A stretch of DNA of 64,000 nucleotides from Paenibacillus validus NBRC 15382 (GTDB lineage: Bacteria; Bacillota; Bacilli; Paenibacillales; NBRC-103111). The stretch spans positions 62,001 to 126,000 of the forward strand of contig NZ_BIMH01000007.1 in NCBI RefSeq assembly GCF_004000985.1. Direction: 5' to 3'. Position 1 is the first letter of the stretch. Each line of letters opens with the position of its first letter. The notes under the pieces were generated by a model. That model saw nothing but the letters and a program-made list of their open reading frames with translations. It was not told the DNA's origin and did no database searches. Shown in pieces: positions 18,274 through 27,508 of this stretch. A program made the translations under genes and the position numbers.

Positions 18274-18942
18274 ATGATTTTTAGCTTGCAGGTCATGGAG
18301 ATTATTGGGTTATCCATACAAGTTTCCACGATAGCCGTTCTATTCGGTATGCTTGTCGGCATCCCCTGCGGCGCTTTTCTAGGTCTGTATTCCTTTCCGG
18401 GAAAGCGCTTTATTGTTATTCTGCTCTTTACTTTGATGGGACTGCCTCCCGTTCTCATCGGCGTTATCGTTTATATGGCGCTGTCCAAATATGGTTTGCT
18501 CGGTTTTTTCCAGCTGTTGTTCACCCCCGAAGCTATGATTATCGCGCAGACCATCCTCGTGACCCCGATTATTACGGGACTGACGATGTCTGCGGTTCAG
18601 GCACGGGAAAGAACGTATTACGAAACGGCCAAAAGTCTCGGCGCCACTCCCTTGCAGCTTGTATGGACGATTCTTAAGGAAGCCAGAGGCGGAATTTGGT
18701 CCGGCATTTCCACTGCATACGGGCGTGCGATATCGGAAGTCGGCGCGGTGATGCTCGTCGGCGGAAATATCGAGCATGAGACTCGCGTCATGACAACCGC
18801 TATTATTCTGGAGACCCGCAAAGGCAATTTCGATATCGCCCTGCAAATCGGTGCTGTGCTGCTGCTCATCAGCTTTATTTTTAACAGCTTTCTCGTGGCG
18901 GGGGCCTTGCAAAACCTGAACGACGGGAGGAGAAAAACCTGA
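18274..18942 (+). CDS. tupB: tungstate ABC transporter permease TupB
   Basis: 222-residue permease with about five or six membrane segments and the ABC-coupling EAA loop ETAKSLGATPLQLVWTILKEA. The ATG at 18274 follows AAAGGG at 7-base spacing; a GTG at 18268 lies too close to that site. It overlaps tupC by one base (TGATG), so the two are translationally coupled. ISEVGAVMLVGGNIEHETRVMT near residue 155 is typical of TupB/ModB-type permeases. It forms the membrane channel for tungstate taken up by TupA. Confidence 0.94.
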   Translation: MIFSLQVMEIIGLSIQVSTIAVLFGMLVGIPCGAFLGLYSFPGKRFIVILLFTLMGLPPVLIGVIVYMALSKYGLLGFFQLLFTPEAMIIAQTILVTPIITGLTMSAVQARERTYYETAKSLGATPLQLVWTILKEARGGIWSGISTAYGRAISEVGAVMLVGGNIEHETRVMTTAIILETRKGNFDIALQIGAVLLLISFIFNSFLVAGALQNLNDGRRKT

Positions 18943-19682
18943 TGAAACCGCTAGAAATTCACAATCTAACTGTTGCCTCCGGGGAGCGCATCCTTTTGTC
19001 CATCCCCGCTGCATCTTTCGATGAAGGCGTCATGTATGGAATTGTAGGACCTAGCGGTGCCGGGAAGAGCACCTTTCTACGGGTGTTGAACCTCTTGGAA
19101 AAGCCTCGTTCAGGGAGCTTATCGATCTGGGGGCATAAGGTGAATGCAGCGGAGCTATCCCACTCGAAGGGTGTTCATTTACAAAGACAGATGGCGTTTG
19201 TCGCGCAGAAGCCCGTGATGTTCCAAACTACGGTTTTTGACAATGTGGCGTTGGGGCTCAGCTATAGAGGAGTTCCCCGAAGCAGGCGGGCACAGCTGGT
19301 GAGGAAAGCGCTCGACCTGGTCGGTCTTGAGGCAGCCGCGGGCCGTAAAGCGACCTCTCTCTCGGGGGGAGAAGCCCAAAGAATTGCTCTGGCGCGGGCG
19401 CTCGTCCTGGAACCGAAGCTCCTCCTGCTGGATGAACCGACCTCGAATCTGGACCCGGCGAATGTAGCTATCATCGAACAGATCATTACTCGAATCCGCA
19501 AAGAAAGAGCTATGACGGTCCTGATGGTTACCCACCATTTGCAGCAAGCCCGGCGATTATCCGATCAATGTCTGTTCCTCCATCAAGGACAGATCATCGA
19601 ACAGAACGATACGGAAGCTTTTTTCGAATCGCCTCGGCATGAAACCCTGCAAGATTTCATTAGCGGAAAAATGGTCTACTGA
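18942..19682 (+). CDS. tupC: tungstate ABC transporter ATP-binding protein TupC
   Basis: 246 residues with Walker A GPSGAGKST near residue 31, Q-loop region MAFVAQKPVMF, signature LSGGEAQRIALARAL, Walker B LLLLDEPTSNLD and the switch histidine in MVTHH. It is a single nucleotide-binding domain, so a homodimer should drive TupB. No C-terminal molybdate/tungstate-sensing TOBE domain is present. GGGAGGAG precedes the ATG. A 17 bp hairpin 43 bases downstream probably ends the operon. Confidence 0.95.
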   Translation: MKPLEIHNLTVASGERILLSIPAASFDEGVMYGIVGPSGAGKSTFLRVLNLLEKPRSGSLSIWGHKVNAAELSHSKGVHLQRQMAFVAQKPVMFQTTVFDNVALGLSYRGVPRSRRAQLVRKALDLVGLEAAAGRKATSLSGGEAQRIALARALVLEPKLLLLDEPTSNLDPANVAIIEQIITRIRKERAMTVLMVTHHLQQARRLSDQCLFLHQGQIIEQNDTEAFFESPRHETLQDFISGKMVY

Positions 19683-19725
19683 CGATCAACGGATGACGAA
19701 CGGGCACCATACCCCGGCCGCTCAT

Positions 19726-19765
19726 GAAGCAGGGATAAGCATCCATGCATGCTTATCCCTGCTTC
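19726..19765. terminator. hairpin between convergent tupC and larA
   Basis: GAAGCAGGGATAAGCAT (19726-19742) and its exact reverse complement (19749-19765) form a perfect 17 bp stem with a 6-base loop. There is no good T run, but its place between two convergent genes makes it the likely shared terminator. Confidence 0.6.
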
Positions 19766-19839
19766 ATCCCGTTTCATCGCTCATTTACCTTCAACCGGAT
19801 ACTGGACTAACCGGGCCGCGTTATTTAAATGATAAATTT

Positions 19840-21123
19840 TCATATCGCAGCTCCTTCCCTACTCTCCTCCACATACGGAATGGTTAGCGGACCAAGCGGC
19901 AGCACGGCCACCGTCATCTCCTCGCCATATTTGGCCTTCAATTGCTCCAACGTATTTTCAATGTCCCGGGTCGGCTTGAACATGGCCATCCGGACGTCTT
20001 CATCGCCCAAGGTCGAATAGACGTAAACATCCGCCCAAACTTGAATAACCGCCTGTTTTTGTACCTGCCACTGATCGAACATTTTAAAGGAACGGTCATT
20101 AATCATGTCCAGTATTTCTTGTGGAGTTTTTCTCATTTGCAAAATTTCCGCATAGTTACCGTGATTAGGCAGACCGTCCGAACATTCGGCGGCGCAAATA
20201 ATCGTACCTCCTTCTTTCACGATTTTGTGGGCCGCGCTCATCCCCTTGACCGCTTGGTACAAATTTTGATCGAGCGGATAACCCGAATTGGAAGTAATCA
20301 CAACATCAAACCGGCGATCGCACCTGATCATGGCATGCTCTTTCGTAAATGCGCAGCCTGCATCATGAGCTTCAAACAGTTCTCCGGCAAACACTTGCGT
20401 TATTTCTTTCTGACTGTTCAAGGTCACATTCAACATGAAGTCCGGCTTGCACATACGATTTATTTCTCTCGTCATGTTCTGCAAGGGATTGTTGACCATA
20501 TTCCCCCAGGTGGACAAAGGGTCTCCGATCATCCTGGCATTGTGGAAGGTCAGAATCGTTTCAATCCCCGCAATTCCGGGGACGATACCTTTAGGCCCCC
20601 CTGAAAACCCGGCAAAAAAGTGAGGCTCTATAAAACCTGTGACGATACGGAAATCAGCTTCTACATAAGCTTTGTTCAAATAAGCATCGCACCCGAATTC
20701 GCTGTGTCCGACCTTCACCAGCTCGTCTTGATGATGGCAGTGATGGTTAATAACGCGGATATGATCCACGACCCATTCACCCAACATCTGAACGAACTCT
20801 TCCCTTGTCTGGTCCCGATGCGTGCCTGTTCCGTTGATAATGACATAGTTATCCAGCGGAACATGCGGAAGTTCTTCAATGATCCATGGAATCAGCTTAT
20901 CGTTCGGAGTCGGTCTGGTAATATCGCTAATGACAATCGCTATTTGATCCGTAGCTTTGACGAGTTCTCTTAACGGCGGTAAGCCGATAGGCTGCCTTAA
21001 CGCATTCATGACGGCATGCTTCTCGTCCTTTAAGCCTTCGAGATGGTGCGGTTCAATGATGACCGAATGATCAGGCACGTTGATGTGTAAGCTTTCTTTT
21101 CCGTATAAAATCGTCGTTTTCAA
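19840..21123 (-). CDS. larA: LarA-family nickel-dependent racemase/epimerase
   Basis: 427 residues. The fold and active-site pattern of LarA are intact: EPHFFAGFSGGPKGIVPG, with the His, the covalent-cofactor Lys ten residues later and a third His sixteen residues after that (FHN), matching the 174/184/200 spacing of Lactiplantibacillus LarA. An upstream NHHCHHQ supplies the 108-type His. LarA uses the nickel-pincer nucleotide to racemise lactate; homologues act on other 2-hydroxy acids. No larB, larC or larE gene for the cofactor is in the window. The start is a TTG at 21123 behind a G-rich site. It is the last gene of the minus-strand catabolic cluster. Confidence 0.9.
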   Translation of the reverse strand: MKTTILYGKESLHINVPDHSVIIEPHHLEGLKDEKHAVMNALRQPIGLPPLRELVKATDQIAIVISDITRPTPNDKLIPWIIEELPHVPLDNYVIINGTGTHRDQTREEFVQMLGEWVVDHIRVINHHCHHQDELVKVGHSEFGCDAYLNKAYVEADFRIVTGFIEPHFFAGFSGGPKGIVPGIAGIETILTFHNARMIGDPLSTWGNMVNNPLQNMTREINRMCKPDFMLNVTLNSQKEITQVFAGELFEAHDAGCAFTKEHAMIRCDRRFDVVITSNSGYPLDQNLYQAVKGMSAAHKIVKEGGTIICAAECSDGLPNHGNYAEILQMRKTPQEILDMINDRSFKMFDQWQVQKQAVIQVWADVYVYSTLGDEDVRMAMFKPTRDIENTLEQLKAKYGEEMTVAVLPLGPLTIPYVEESREGAAI

Positions 21124-21207
21124 GAAAAACCCCCCCGATGCCTTTATCCATTATCACGAACGATGAAAGAGGCGCCCGCCCATTCATAAGGCGGGTCGCC
21201 AATCAGA

Positions 21208-21996
21208 TTACAAAGTTGCCGCGCCGGTGCGGGTGATCTTCACCACTTTATTGGTTAAAGCTCCGATTCCTTCAATCGTACACTCAATCGTATCCCCGTC
21301 CTTGATAAAATCAGCTCCGGCCGGCGTTCCCGACAGGATGACATCTCCAGGCTGCAGGGTCATGACTCTGCTGAGATAAGAAATCATATGATTGATTCCG
21401 ACAATCATCAGGTTGCTTCTGCTGTCCTGCAGCACTTTACCGTTAACATGCGTTTGCAGCAGCAAAGATCGGGTGTCCAGTTTCGTTTCAATCCAAGGTC
21501 CGAGCGGGGTGAAGGTATCGAACGATTTGCCTACCATCCAATGACCGTCCGGATGGAAATATTCCGGCGAAGCGACATCGTTTGCAACGGTATATCCAAA
21601 AATATAACGCTCCACATCATCTTCGGGGATATTCTTGCCTTCCTTCCCTAGGATGACGGCAATTTCCGTTTCGAATTTGACCTGCTCCAGCGTGGACGGA
21701 ATGATGATTTCCTCTCCCGGACCAATGACGGTGCTGACCGGTTTAAAGAAAAAAACAGGTATGCTGGGCAACGTCTGCGGTCTCTCATGCTCGAATTCCA
21801 CATAATTTTTGCCGATCCCGATAATATGTCTGGGCTGAAGAGGAGCGACAAGCTGAACGCTTTCCAAAGCATAGCTGTTCCCCGTATAATTCCATGTCTC
21901 GAATACATTTCCCACGATTTCTTGGACCGTTCCGTCCACCACTACCCCGGACCGAACGGTTGGATCTCCCGCTGCGGTAAATCGCGCAAATTTCAC
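21208..21996 (-). CDS. fumarylacetoacetate hydrolase (FAH) family protein
   Basis: 262 residues. The FAH catalytic domain begins near residue 55 (HIIGIGKNYVEFEHE). The metal-binding acidic residues are seen in FETEIAVILGKEG and GYTVANDVASPE. The family hydrolyses or decarboxylates diketo acids, for example 2,4-diketo-3-deoxy sugar acids to pyruvate plus a hydroxy acid. The GTG start follows AGAAGGTG. It sits between malate synthase and LarA; a FAH enzyme that yields pyruvate and lactate or glycolate would fit both neighbours. The specific substrate cannot be read from the sequence. Confidence 0.9.
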   Translation of the reverse strand: MKFARFTAAGDPTVRSGVVVDGTVQEIVGNVFETWNYTGNSYALESVQLVAPLQPRHIIGIGKNYVEFEHERPQTLPSIPVFFFKPVSTVIGPGEEIIIPSTLEQVKFETEIAVILGKEGKNIPEDDVERYIFGYTVANDVASPEYFHPDGHWMVGKSFDTFTPLGPWIETKLDTRSLLLQTHVNGKVLQDSRSNLMIVGINHMISYLSRVMTLQPGDVILSGTPAGADFIKDGDTIECTIEGIGALTNKVVKITRTGAATL

Positions 21997-22052
21997 TGGT
22001 TTACACCTTCTTTATTTAGGATGAGGAGCTGTTCGATCAACGATTATCCCGA

Positions 22053-23654
22053 CTAAGCAAGCAGCCGATAACCGGGCAGCGTCAGGAATTCTTCAAAATC
22101 AGGAGCGAGGGTCATCTGGCTGAACAGCTCTCTGGCCTGTTCATATTTCCCTTGCGTATATTGTTTTTCACCGACCGCACTTCGAATTTTGGCCAATTCC
22201 TCAACGACCATTTGCTCGAACAATTGTTCCGTGATCGGGCCTCCGTCTTGCAAAACCCCTCTGGGATGACGAATCCACTGCCACACTTGAGCCCTCGATA
22301 TTTCTGCAGTAGCCGCGTCTTCCATCAGATTATGAATCGGAACGGCTCCAGATCCGCGCAGCCAGGCTTCTATATATTGAATGCCTACGCTGATATTGGT
22401 TCTAAGCCCCGATTCCGTGATCGGTCCTTGCGGGACCTCCAGCAAATCGGCGGCCGTCACTTCGACGTGGTCCAGCTGCTTGCCCACCTGATTCGGCGCC
22501 GGCATGATCCGATCGAACACCTCCATAGCAACCGGCACAAGACCCGGATGCGCCACCCATGTGCCGTCGTGGCCGTCGGTAGCTTCCCGCTCCTTATCGG
22601 CCCGCACTTTGTCCATAGCCGCCTGGTTGGCTTCAGGATCGTTCTTGATCGGAATTTGCGCAGCCATCCCGCCAATGCAGTGCGCATTCCGTTTATGGCA
22701 AGTTTTGATCGCAAGCAGCGAATAAGCGCGCATGAATGGAGACGTCATCGTCACAAGACTGCGATCCGGCAGGATGACGTCCGGTCTGTTGCGCAATTTT
22801 TTGATATAGCTGAAGATGTAGTCCCATCTGCCGCAGTTGAGACCCGCAATATGATCGCGCAATTCATACAGGATTTCGTCCATTTCGAAAGCGGCCAGAA
22901 TCGTTTCGATCAGCACCGTTACTTTAATCGTTTGTTGAGGAATCCCGAGCCTTTCTTGAGCGAAGACGAACACTTCGTTCCACAGCCTTGCCTCTTCATG
23001 CGATTCCAGCTTCGGCAAGTAAAAATAGGGGCCGCTGTTTTTGCCAAGCAGCGTTCGGACGTTGTGAAAGAAGTACAGGCCAAAATCGAACAAACTGGCC
23101 GAAACGGGCTCCCCGTCGACAAGAACGTGTTTCTCCTCCATATGCCAGCCGCGCGGACGCGGAATCAAAACAGCCACTTTATCATTCAACCGATAAGACT
23201 TTCCTTCCGGGCTTTCATAACTGATCGTATGATTCACGGCATCCCGCATGTTGACTTGCCCCAGCATCGTGTTCTCCCACGTAGGCGAGTTGGCGTCTTC
23301 AAAATCGGCCATGAACAATTTCGCACCGGAATTCAGCGCGTTGATCACCATCTTCCGGTCGCCGGCCGGCCCCGTTATTTCAACTCTTCGATCCTGCAAG
23401 TCAGCCGGTACCGGGGCAATCGTCCACTTTCCGCTGCGGATATCTGCGGTAGATGGAAGAAAATCCGGCAAATGCCCTTCATCGATTTTTTTCTGCCGCT
23501 CGGACCGTTTGGCCAGAAGCTCTTTTCGCGTATTTCCAAACTTCCGCTGCAGCGACACGACAAACTCCAGCGCTTCGGGAGTCAGTATTTCCATAATTTC
23601 GGTTGTTTGCTTCCCTTGAATGACTACATGATCCAATTGATAGTTCTCTTTCAT
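22053..23654 (-). CDS. aceB: malate synthase A
   Basis: 533 residues, the length of AceB-type malate synthases. The family signature [19 protein letters not shown] is present around residue 250. It condenses glyoxylate with acetyl-CoA to malate. I chose the ATG at 23654 ([10 protein letters not shown]), which follows an AGGGAC site; the reading frame extends upstream without support. No isocitrate lyase gene is nearby, so the glyoxylate probably comes from the catabolic pathway encoded by this cluster, for example by oxidation of glycolaldehyde or glycolate, rather than from the glyoxylate shunt. The neighbouring GlcG-like gene also points to glycolate metabolism. Confidence 0.95.
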   Translation of the reverse strand: MKENYQLDHVVIQGKQTTEIMEILTPEALEFVVSLQRKFGNTRKELLAKRSERQKKIDEGHLPDFLPSTADIRSGKWTIAPVPADLQDRRVEITGPAGDRKMVINALNSGAKLFMADFEDANSPTWENTMLGQVNMRDAVNHTISYESPEGKSYRLNDKVAVLIPRPRGWHMEEKHVLVDGEPVSASLFDFGLYFFHNVRTLLGKNSGPYFYLPKLESHEEARLWNEVFVFAQERLGIPQQTIKVTVLIETILAAFEMDEILYELRDHIAGLNCGRWDYIFSYIKKLRNRPDVILPDRSLVTMTSPFMRAYSLLAIKTCHKRNAHCIGGMAAQIPIKNDPEANQAAMDKVRADKEREATDGHDGTWVAHPGLVPVAMEVFDRIMPAPNQVGKQLDHVEVTAADLLEVPQGPITESGLRTNISVGIQYIEAWLRGSGAVPIHNLMEDAATAEISRAQVWQWIRHPRGVLQDGGPITEQLFEQMVVEELAKIRSAVGEKQYTQGKYEQARELFSQMTLAPDFEEFLTLPGYRLLA

Positions 23655-23752
23655 GCCGAATCGTCCCTTCGTTATTTGATTTATCCCTGACCGATTGCTA
23701 TTTCCGAGGCGTAGGATTCCATGCATTTGGGGTATCCCGTACCGCCGTCAGG

Positions 23753-24178
23753 TCATGATCGTCCGGCCAAAGCGTCCAGAGCCGCCTGCGCACAAATGAT
23801 ATCTTGTTCCGAGGTTCCTCCTGAAACGCCGATACCGCCGATTAAGTGCGAATCGTGATAAATGGGCAAGCCGCCTCCAAGAATAATCATGTTGTCGATA
23901 TGCGCTATGCCTTGCAGCTCGGGCTTATCTTTGATTTTGGAGTACCACTCGGAAGTCGGAATTCCGAAGCCAACTGCCGTGTAGGCCTTGTTATGAGCAA
24001 TTTTCTGACCAATCAAAGAAGCTTTGTCCATACGAAGAAACCCTTTCGGGTTCCCTCCGTCGTCCATGACCATAATATTGACGGCTATGCCTAATTCATT
24101 CGCTTTATGCACACAAGTTTCTATCATTGTCATCGTCATCTCTTGCGTCAAAACCGGTTTTTGTCCAACAAATGCCAC
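23753..24178 (-). CDS. GlcG/HbpS-family protein
   Basis: 141 residues of the GlcG/HbpS (heme-degrading-like) family. It begins with a helical stretch TMIETCVHKANELGIAVNI, then MVMDDGGNPKGFLRMDKA and the glycine-rich GGLPIYHDSHLIGGIGVSGG, ending AQAALDAL. Members often accompany glycolate, diol or glycerol catabolic genes; the biochemical role is uncertain. The start is GTG at 24178 behind AAAGGGGAAA. It lies just upstream of malate synthase on the same strand. Confidence 0.9.
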   Translation of the reverse strand: MAFVGQKPVLTQEMTMTMIETCVHKANELGIAVNIMVMDDGGNPKGFLRMDKASLIGQKIAHNKAYTAVGFGIPTSEWYSKIKDKPELQGIAHIDNMIILGGGLPIYHDSHLIGGIGVSGGTSEQDIICAQAALDALAGRS

Positions 24179-24207
24179 TGCAATTTCCCCTTTGCTATGA
24201 TCTTGAA

Positions 24208-25152
24208 TCAGGACTTGCCGTAATTTGCGGTTTTCCCCAGGTCATCTCTTCTCCAATTCGATGTCGGGGAGAGATGAATCAAGCCGCTTGTTTCCGCATG
24301 GTTCCAGGTCATTTCATAAATCCCGTTTATTTTCGTGATGAACTTTACCGTTATTTCGCTTCCGTAGGCTGGTGGAAACATGAATTTGTCAGGCAGCTTC
24401 ACTAAACATTTCGGAGCAGGCGAGTCTGCGTCTATTAAACAAGAAGCATTCACTTCGTATTCATCCTGATGCCAAGCGATCTGATAAAGTCCGGAATGAG
24501 GGAACATATAATTTTCCGAGGTCTTCACTTTAAAACTAAAAAATTTGGACTGGCTTGGCGATACGCTCCCATGAATCGTATAGTAATCGCCTAAATAGTC
24601 CGGCACACGATCGACTTTACCCGATTGTATAAGCTGCCTGATTAGCGTGGAGCCAATTTTCTGACCATGACGCTCAAGCTTCTCAATCGTAACGATGTTT
24701 ACTTGCCCCATGGTATGGTCCCGGAGGGAATCCATATTGCCGCGTCCATATTTTCCATATGTAAAATCAAATCCCGCAACGATATGTTTGGGGTTTAGCG
24801 GAAGAATAAAGTCGGAAACAAACTGAGCCGGAGCAAGCGATGAGAATTCTTTATCAAAACGAATGACGTACAGGGCGTCAACCTTCATTTGTTCGAATAT
24901 TTTTATTTTTAAAGACAACGGCGTCATGCAGGGTCTCTGGATTTCCCGGGGGTCAAGCACTTCTTTGGGATGCGGGAAAAAGGTCATGACCGCCAGCTGC
25001 ATGTTTTCCTGGATAGCCAATTTTTTAGCGCTGTTTATAATATGCTGATGAGCCAGATGAACCCCGTCAAAAAATCCCAAGACCAGCACACAAGGCTGCT
25101 TGGCCTGATCGCCATTCGGGTTTACGGGTGAGTCATAACAATTCACGGCCAT
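24208..25152 (-). CDS. RibF-like FAD-synthetase-domain protein
   Basis: About 314 residues. The N-terminal half is a RibF-type nucleotidyltransferase: LGFFDGVHLAHQHII, with the HxxH-like pattern, MTFFPHPKEVLDP, GFDFTYGKYGRGN and STLIRQLIQSGKV. The C-terminal half is where riboflavin kinase sits in RibF, but it is divergent and lacks an obvious kinase motif. It may therefore only adenylylate FMN or act on another substrate. GAAGGGAG immediately precedes ATG 25152; a GTG two codons later has better spacing, and a TTG lies upstream at 25179. Its place in a catabolic operon with a flavin-dependent GMC enzyme suggests local FAD supply. Confidence 0.8.
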   Translation of the reverse strand: MAVNCYDSPVNPNGDQAKQPCVLVLGFFDGVHLAHQHIINSAKKLAIQENMQLAVMTFFPHPKEVLDPREIQRPCMTPLSLKIKIFEQMKVDALYVIRFDKEFSSLAPAQFVSDFILPLNPKHIVAGFDFTYGKYGRGNMDSLRDHTMGQVNIVTIEKLERHGQKIGSTLIRQLIQSGKVDRVPDYLGDYYTIHGSVSPSQSKFFSFKVKTSENYMFPHSGLYQIAWHQDEYEVNASCLIDADSPAPKCLVKLPDKFMFPPAYGSEITVKFITKINGIYEMTWNHAETSGLIHLSPTSNWRRDDLGKTANYGKS

Positions 25153-25303
25153 TCTCCCTTCAAAGAGATATATAGACAAAATAACGCCGGATCACATCAC
25201 TTATCGGAAAAATGGTTGAGACAGGCCGGGCCCGAAGTCGAGAGCAGGTCGCAGTTCACCCATGCCGCCTGCTCCTGCTCATCTTCGATTTCATCCGCAG
25301 CTG

Positions 25304-25627
25304 CTAAGAGCCTATTCTTGAGGAACTCCCTTGCGTAAATGTGCTCATTCGCTTACGAAACGCCGGTGAGAGATGGACCTGATGAGTTTTAATGCTGTTT
25401 ACACCCTTAATTTCGGTCAATGCAGGCTCGACAATAGCCAAGTATGTAAAACCAATGGCCGGACATGCACTGCAGGCCCCTATGAATTCGATCGACACTT
25501 CACCATCTTCGTCGATGTCATGGATGATGAGATCGCCGGCATGTCCCCGCAGACGCGCTCTGACATCTTTAATCGAATCATTGATTTCCTTAATCGACGG
25601 AACGTGGGTAGACATAGTCTCGTTCAT
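25304..25627 (-). CDS. NifU-like C-terminal-domain protein
   Basis: 107 residues matching the iron-sulfur scaffold domain at the end of NifU/NfuA. It has RLRGHAGDLIIHDIDEDG followed by the cysteine motif ACSACPA. The CxxC pair is intact, so it could carry a [4Fe-4S] cluster between two subunits. GAGGAGC precedes the ATG. It is unusual to find it in a catabolic operon, 18 bases before the amidohydrolase on the coding side. None of the neighbouring enzymes is an evident Fe-S protein, so its client is unclear. Confidence 0.88.
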   Translation of the reverse strand: MNETMSTHVPSIKEINDSIKDVRARLRGHAGDLIIHDIDEDGEVSIEFIGACSACPAIGFTYLAIVEPALTEIKGVNSIKTHQVHLSPAFRKRMSTFTQGSSSRIGS

Positions 25628-25644
25628 AGGCTTTGCTCCTCACC

Positions 25645-26649
25645 TTATTTGATAAGTCCGATCGCGCGCGCTTTGGCATCCAGGTCGATTCCTAATGCTT
25701 TGGCATAGTTCAAGCCAAATATTTTTTTCTTCATTTCTTCTGTGACATCCGGGTAACCGTAGCCTTCCTGAAGGTCCTCAGGCATTTTGAAGTTATCCAA
25801 AATATCAATGTAGGACTGGACGTTCGGCCACAGCCATGCGTCCGTTCCGTAACAGATGCGATCCGCGCCAACGTGAAGAAGCGCCTTGCCGAGCAGTTCG
25901 GTCATCGCCCGCGGAGCAACGAAGTATTGGTTGAACCACAGAGGCATGATCATATAAATGTTGGAAAACCGCGAAGCAATGTTGATCGCCTCGTCAATGT
26001 AAGGGTCTCCAAAATGGTGCATGGCGAAGTTCAGCTGAGGGAAATCGTACGCCGCCTGCTGCAGGTCGTTCGGACGCAGGTGCTCCACCCGCTGGGTAGG
26101 TCCAATCGGCAGCCCTTTATGAAACTGCACGGTTTTGATGCCGAGCTCGATAGCTTTCTCAAATAGCGGGTAGGCGATTTTCTCGTCGTCCGCGCTCCAC
26201 CAGTTCCTGATGGTCTGAGCTTGGTAGAACTTGATACTGACAGCGCCCATTTCTTTCACTTGGCGCTCCATCTCTTCCATCGCACCGTTGAGCCCCTGGT
26301 AGAGAGGATCAACCGCGCCACAGAAGAAGTAGCGATCGGGCTTCGTTTGGGCGATTTCGTACGCTATCCGAACAGGCGCCATGCCATCCTTGAAGACTCC
26401 GAAGGCCGGAATCGGCTGCACCACCGCGAAGTCCGTATCGGACTCGTCAAACAGCTTCTTATTCGCCCATTCGTACTCCGGCGGATTCTCGATCCCTGCA
26501 TACGACACCTGCTGGCCGTTGATGCCTGTGAAGTCGAGGAATCCTTTCATGGACGCCTTGCCCATTCGCGAAGCGTCATTGATCATTTGCTGCTCCCGAA
26601 AGTCCATTGCATGTACCACAGCATCGAAAACGATTGCACCGTTTCTCAT
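25645..26649 (-). CDS. amidohydrolase-family (PF04909-type) hydrolase or decarboxylase
   Basis: 334 residues of the TIM-barrel amidohydrolase-2 group. This group includes lactonases for sugar acids and decarboxylases. Recognisable stretches are the N-terminal VVHAMDF, IKFYQAQTIRNWW, TVQFHKG, LNFAMHHFGDPY, and the late aspartate in ICYGTDAWLWPN. GGAGGCGAAGAG precedes the ATG. It lies downstream of the GntR gene on the same strand. A lactonase step would fit a pathway that starts with a sugar dehydrogenase (the GMC enzyme), but the family is too broad to be sure. Confidence 0.85.
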   Translation of the reverse strand: MRNGAIVFDAVVHAMDFREQQMINDASRMGKASMKGFLDFTGINGQQVSYAGIENPPEYEWANKKLFDESDTDFAVVQPIPAFGVFKDGMAPVRIAYEIAQTKPDRYFFCGAVDPLYQGLNGAMEEMERQVKEMGAVSIKFYQAQTIRNWWSADDEKIAYPLFEKAIELGIKTVQFHKGLPIGPTQRVEHLRPNDLQQAAYDFPQLNFAMHHFGDPYIDEAINIASRFSNIYMIMPLWFNQYFVAPRAMTELLGKALLHVGADRICYGTDAWLWPNVQSYIDILDNFKMPEDLQEGYGYPDVTEEMKKKIFGLNYAKALGIDLDAKARAIGLIK

Positions 26650-26705
26650 ATCTCTTCGCCTCCAAATTTATATGATCTTTCATCGATCAGTTCAGGCTAA
26701 CAGAC

Positions 26706-27368
26706 TTATAATTGCTTCGATCCGAGGCCATCCAGCGATACTCGAAACAGGTCGTACGTCTCAGCGATATGCTCGCGCATCAGCTTTTCCGCGAGGTCCG
26801 GGTCACGATCCCGAATCGCCGCAACGATCCGGATATGCTGATTCGCAAAACGCAGCATCTGAACCGATGAAGTATGCGGAAAGTACAGCCGACGCGAGAG
26901 ACGCACCTGGTCGGCGATAGATACCGCCATCCGGGCGATGACGGGGTTACCGCACCCGCCGGTGATCTTGTCATGGAAGTCGCTTCCCAGCGCGACCATG
27001 AGTTCGGGATCGGGAGCCTCATTTTTGTTCAAAATTTGACGGTATTCATTATCCACCAGCTCCAGCTCGGACGGATCCATGTAAAGCGCAGCGAGGCGCG
27101 CCGCCATACCGTCTATCGCCATTCGGGCCACAAAAAGATCTCTGAGATCGGTCGGGCTTAATATCCGGACGTTTGCGCCCCGATTGGGTATGAGCGTGAC
27201 TAAACCGTCTTGCTCCAGCTGCAGCAACGCTGCGCGGACCGGAATTCGGCTTGCGCCCAGCTCCTCGGCAACGACACGCTCGATGATCGGGTCACCCGGC
27301 TGGTAATAGCCCTGCAAGATGCGTTCTTGAATCTGACGATATATCGTTTCTTGCTTACTCATGCTCAT
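26706..27368 (-). CDS. GntR-family regulator (FCD/FadR subgroup)
   Basis: 220 residues. The N-terminal winged helix includes IYRQIQERILQGYYQPGDPI and EELGASRIPVRAALLQLEQDG, followed by LVTLIPNRGANVRIL. The all-helical FCD ligand-binding domain has the metal/acid-binding histidines in DFHDKITGGCGN and EHIAETYDL. Such regulators usually respond to an organic acid in the pathway. It is encoded inside the cluster it probably controls; near-identical operator elements lie at 29077-29105 and 35807-35835. GAGGT precedes the ATG. Confidence 0.93.
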   Translation of the reverse strand: MSMSKQETIYRQIQERILQGYYQPGDPIIERVVAEELGASRIPVRAALLQLEQDGLVTLIPNRGANVRILSPTDLRDLFVARMAIDGMAARLAALYMDPSELELVDNEYRQILNKNEAPDPELMVALGSDFHDKITGGCGNPVIARMAVSIADQVRLSRRLYFPHTSSVQMLRFANQHIRIVAAIRDRDPDLAEKLMREHIAETYDLFRVSLDGLGSKQL

Positions 27369-27508
27369 AGGTAAAACCTCACTTCAATTTCATTTCCATT
27401 CCGTATACCGTATTTCGTCCCCCCCAGCCTATATCGTTCAAGACCGTGCCTGAACCGGGTATCATAACCGGGCTCATCGTTGATTAGACGCTCTGACCAC
27501 CGGCATGA

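Noticed and set aside
22152-23690. Open frame of 512 codons on the plus strand opposite malate synthase
   Set aside because: Long only because the opposite strand codes for AceB; composition is typical of a shadow frame and no start signal is present.
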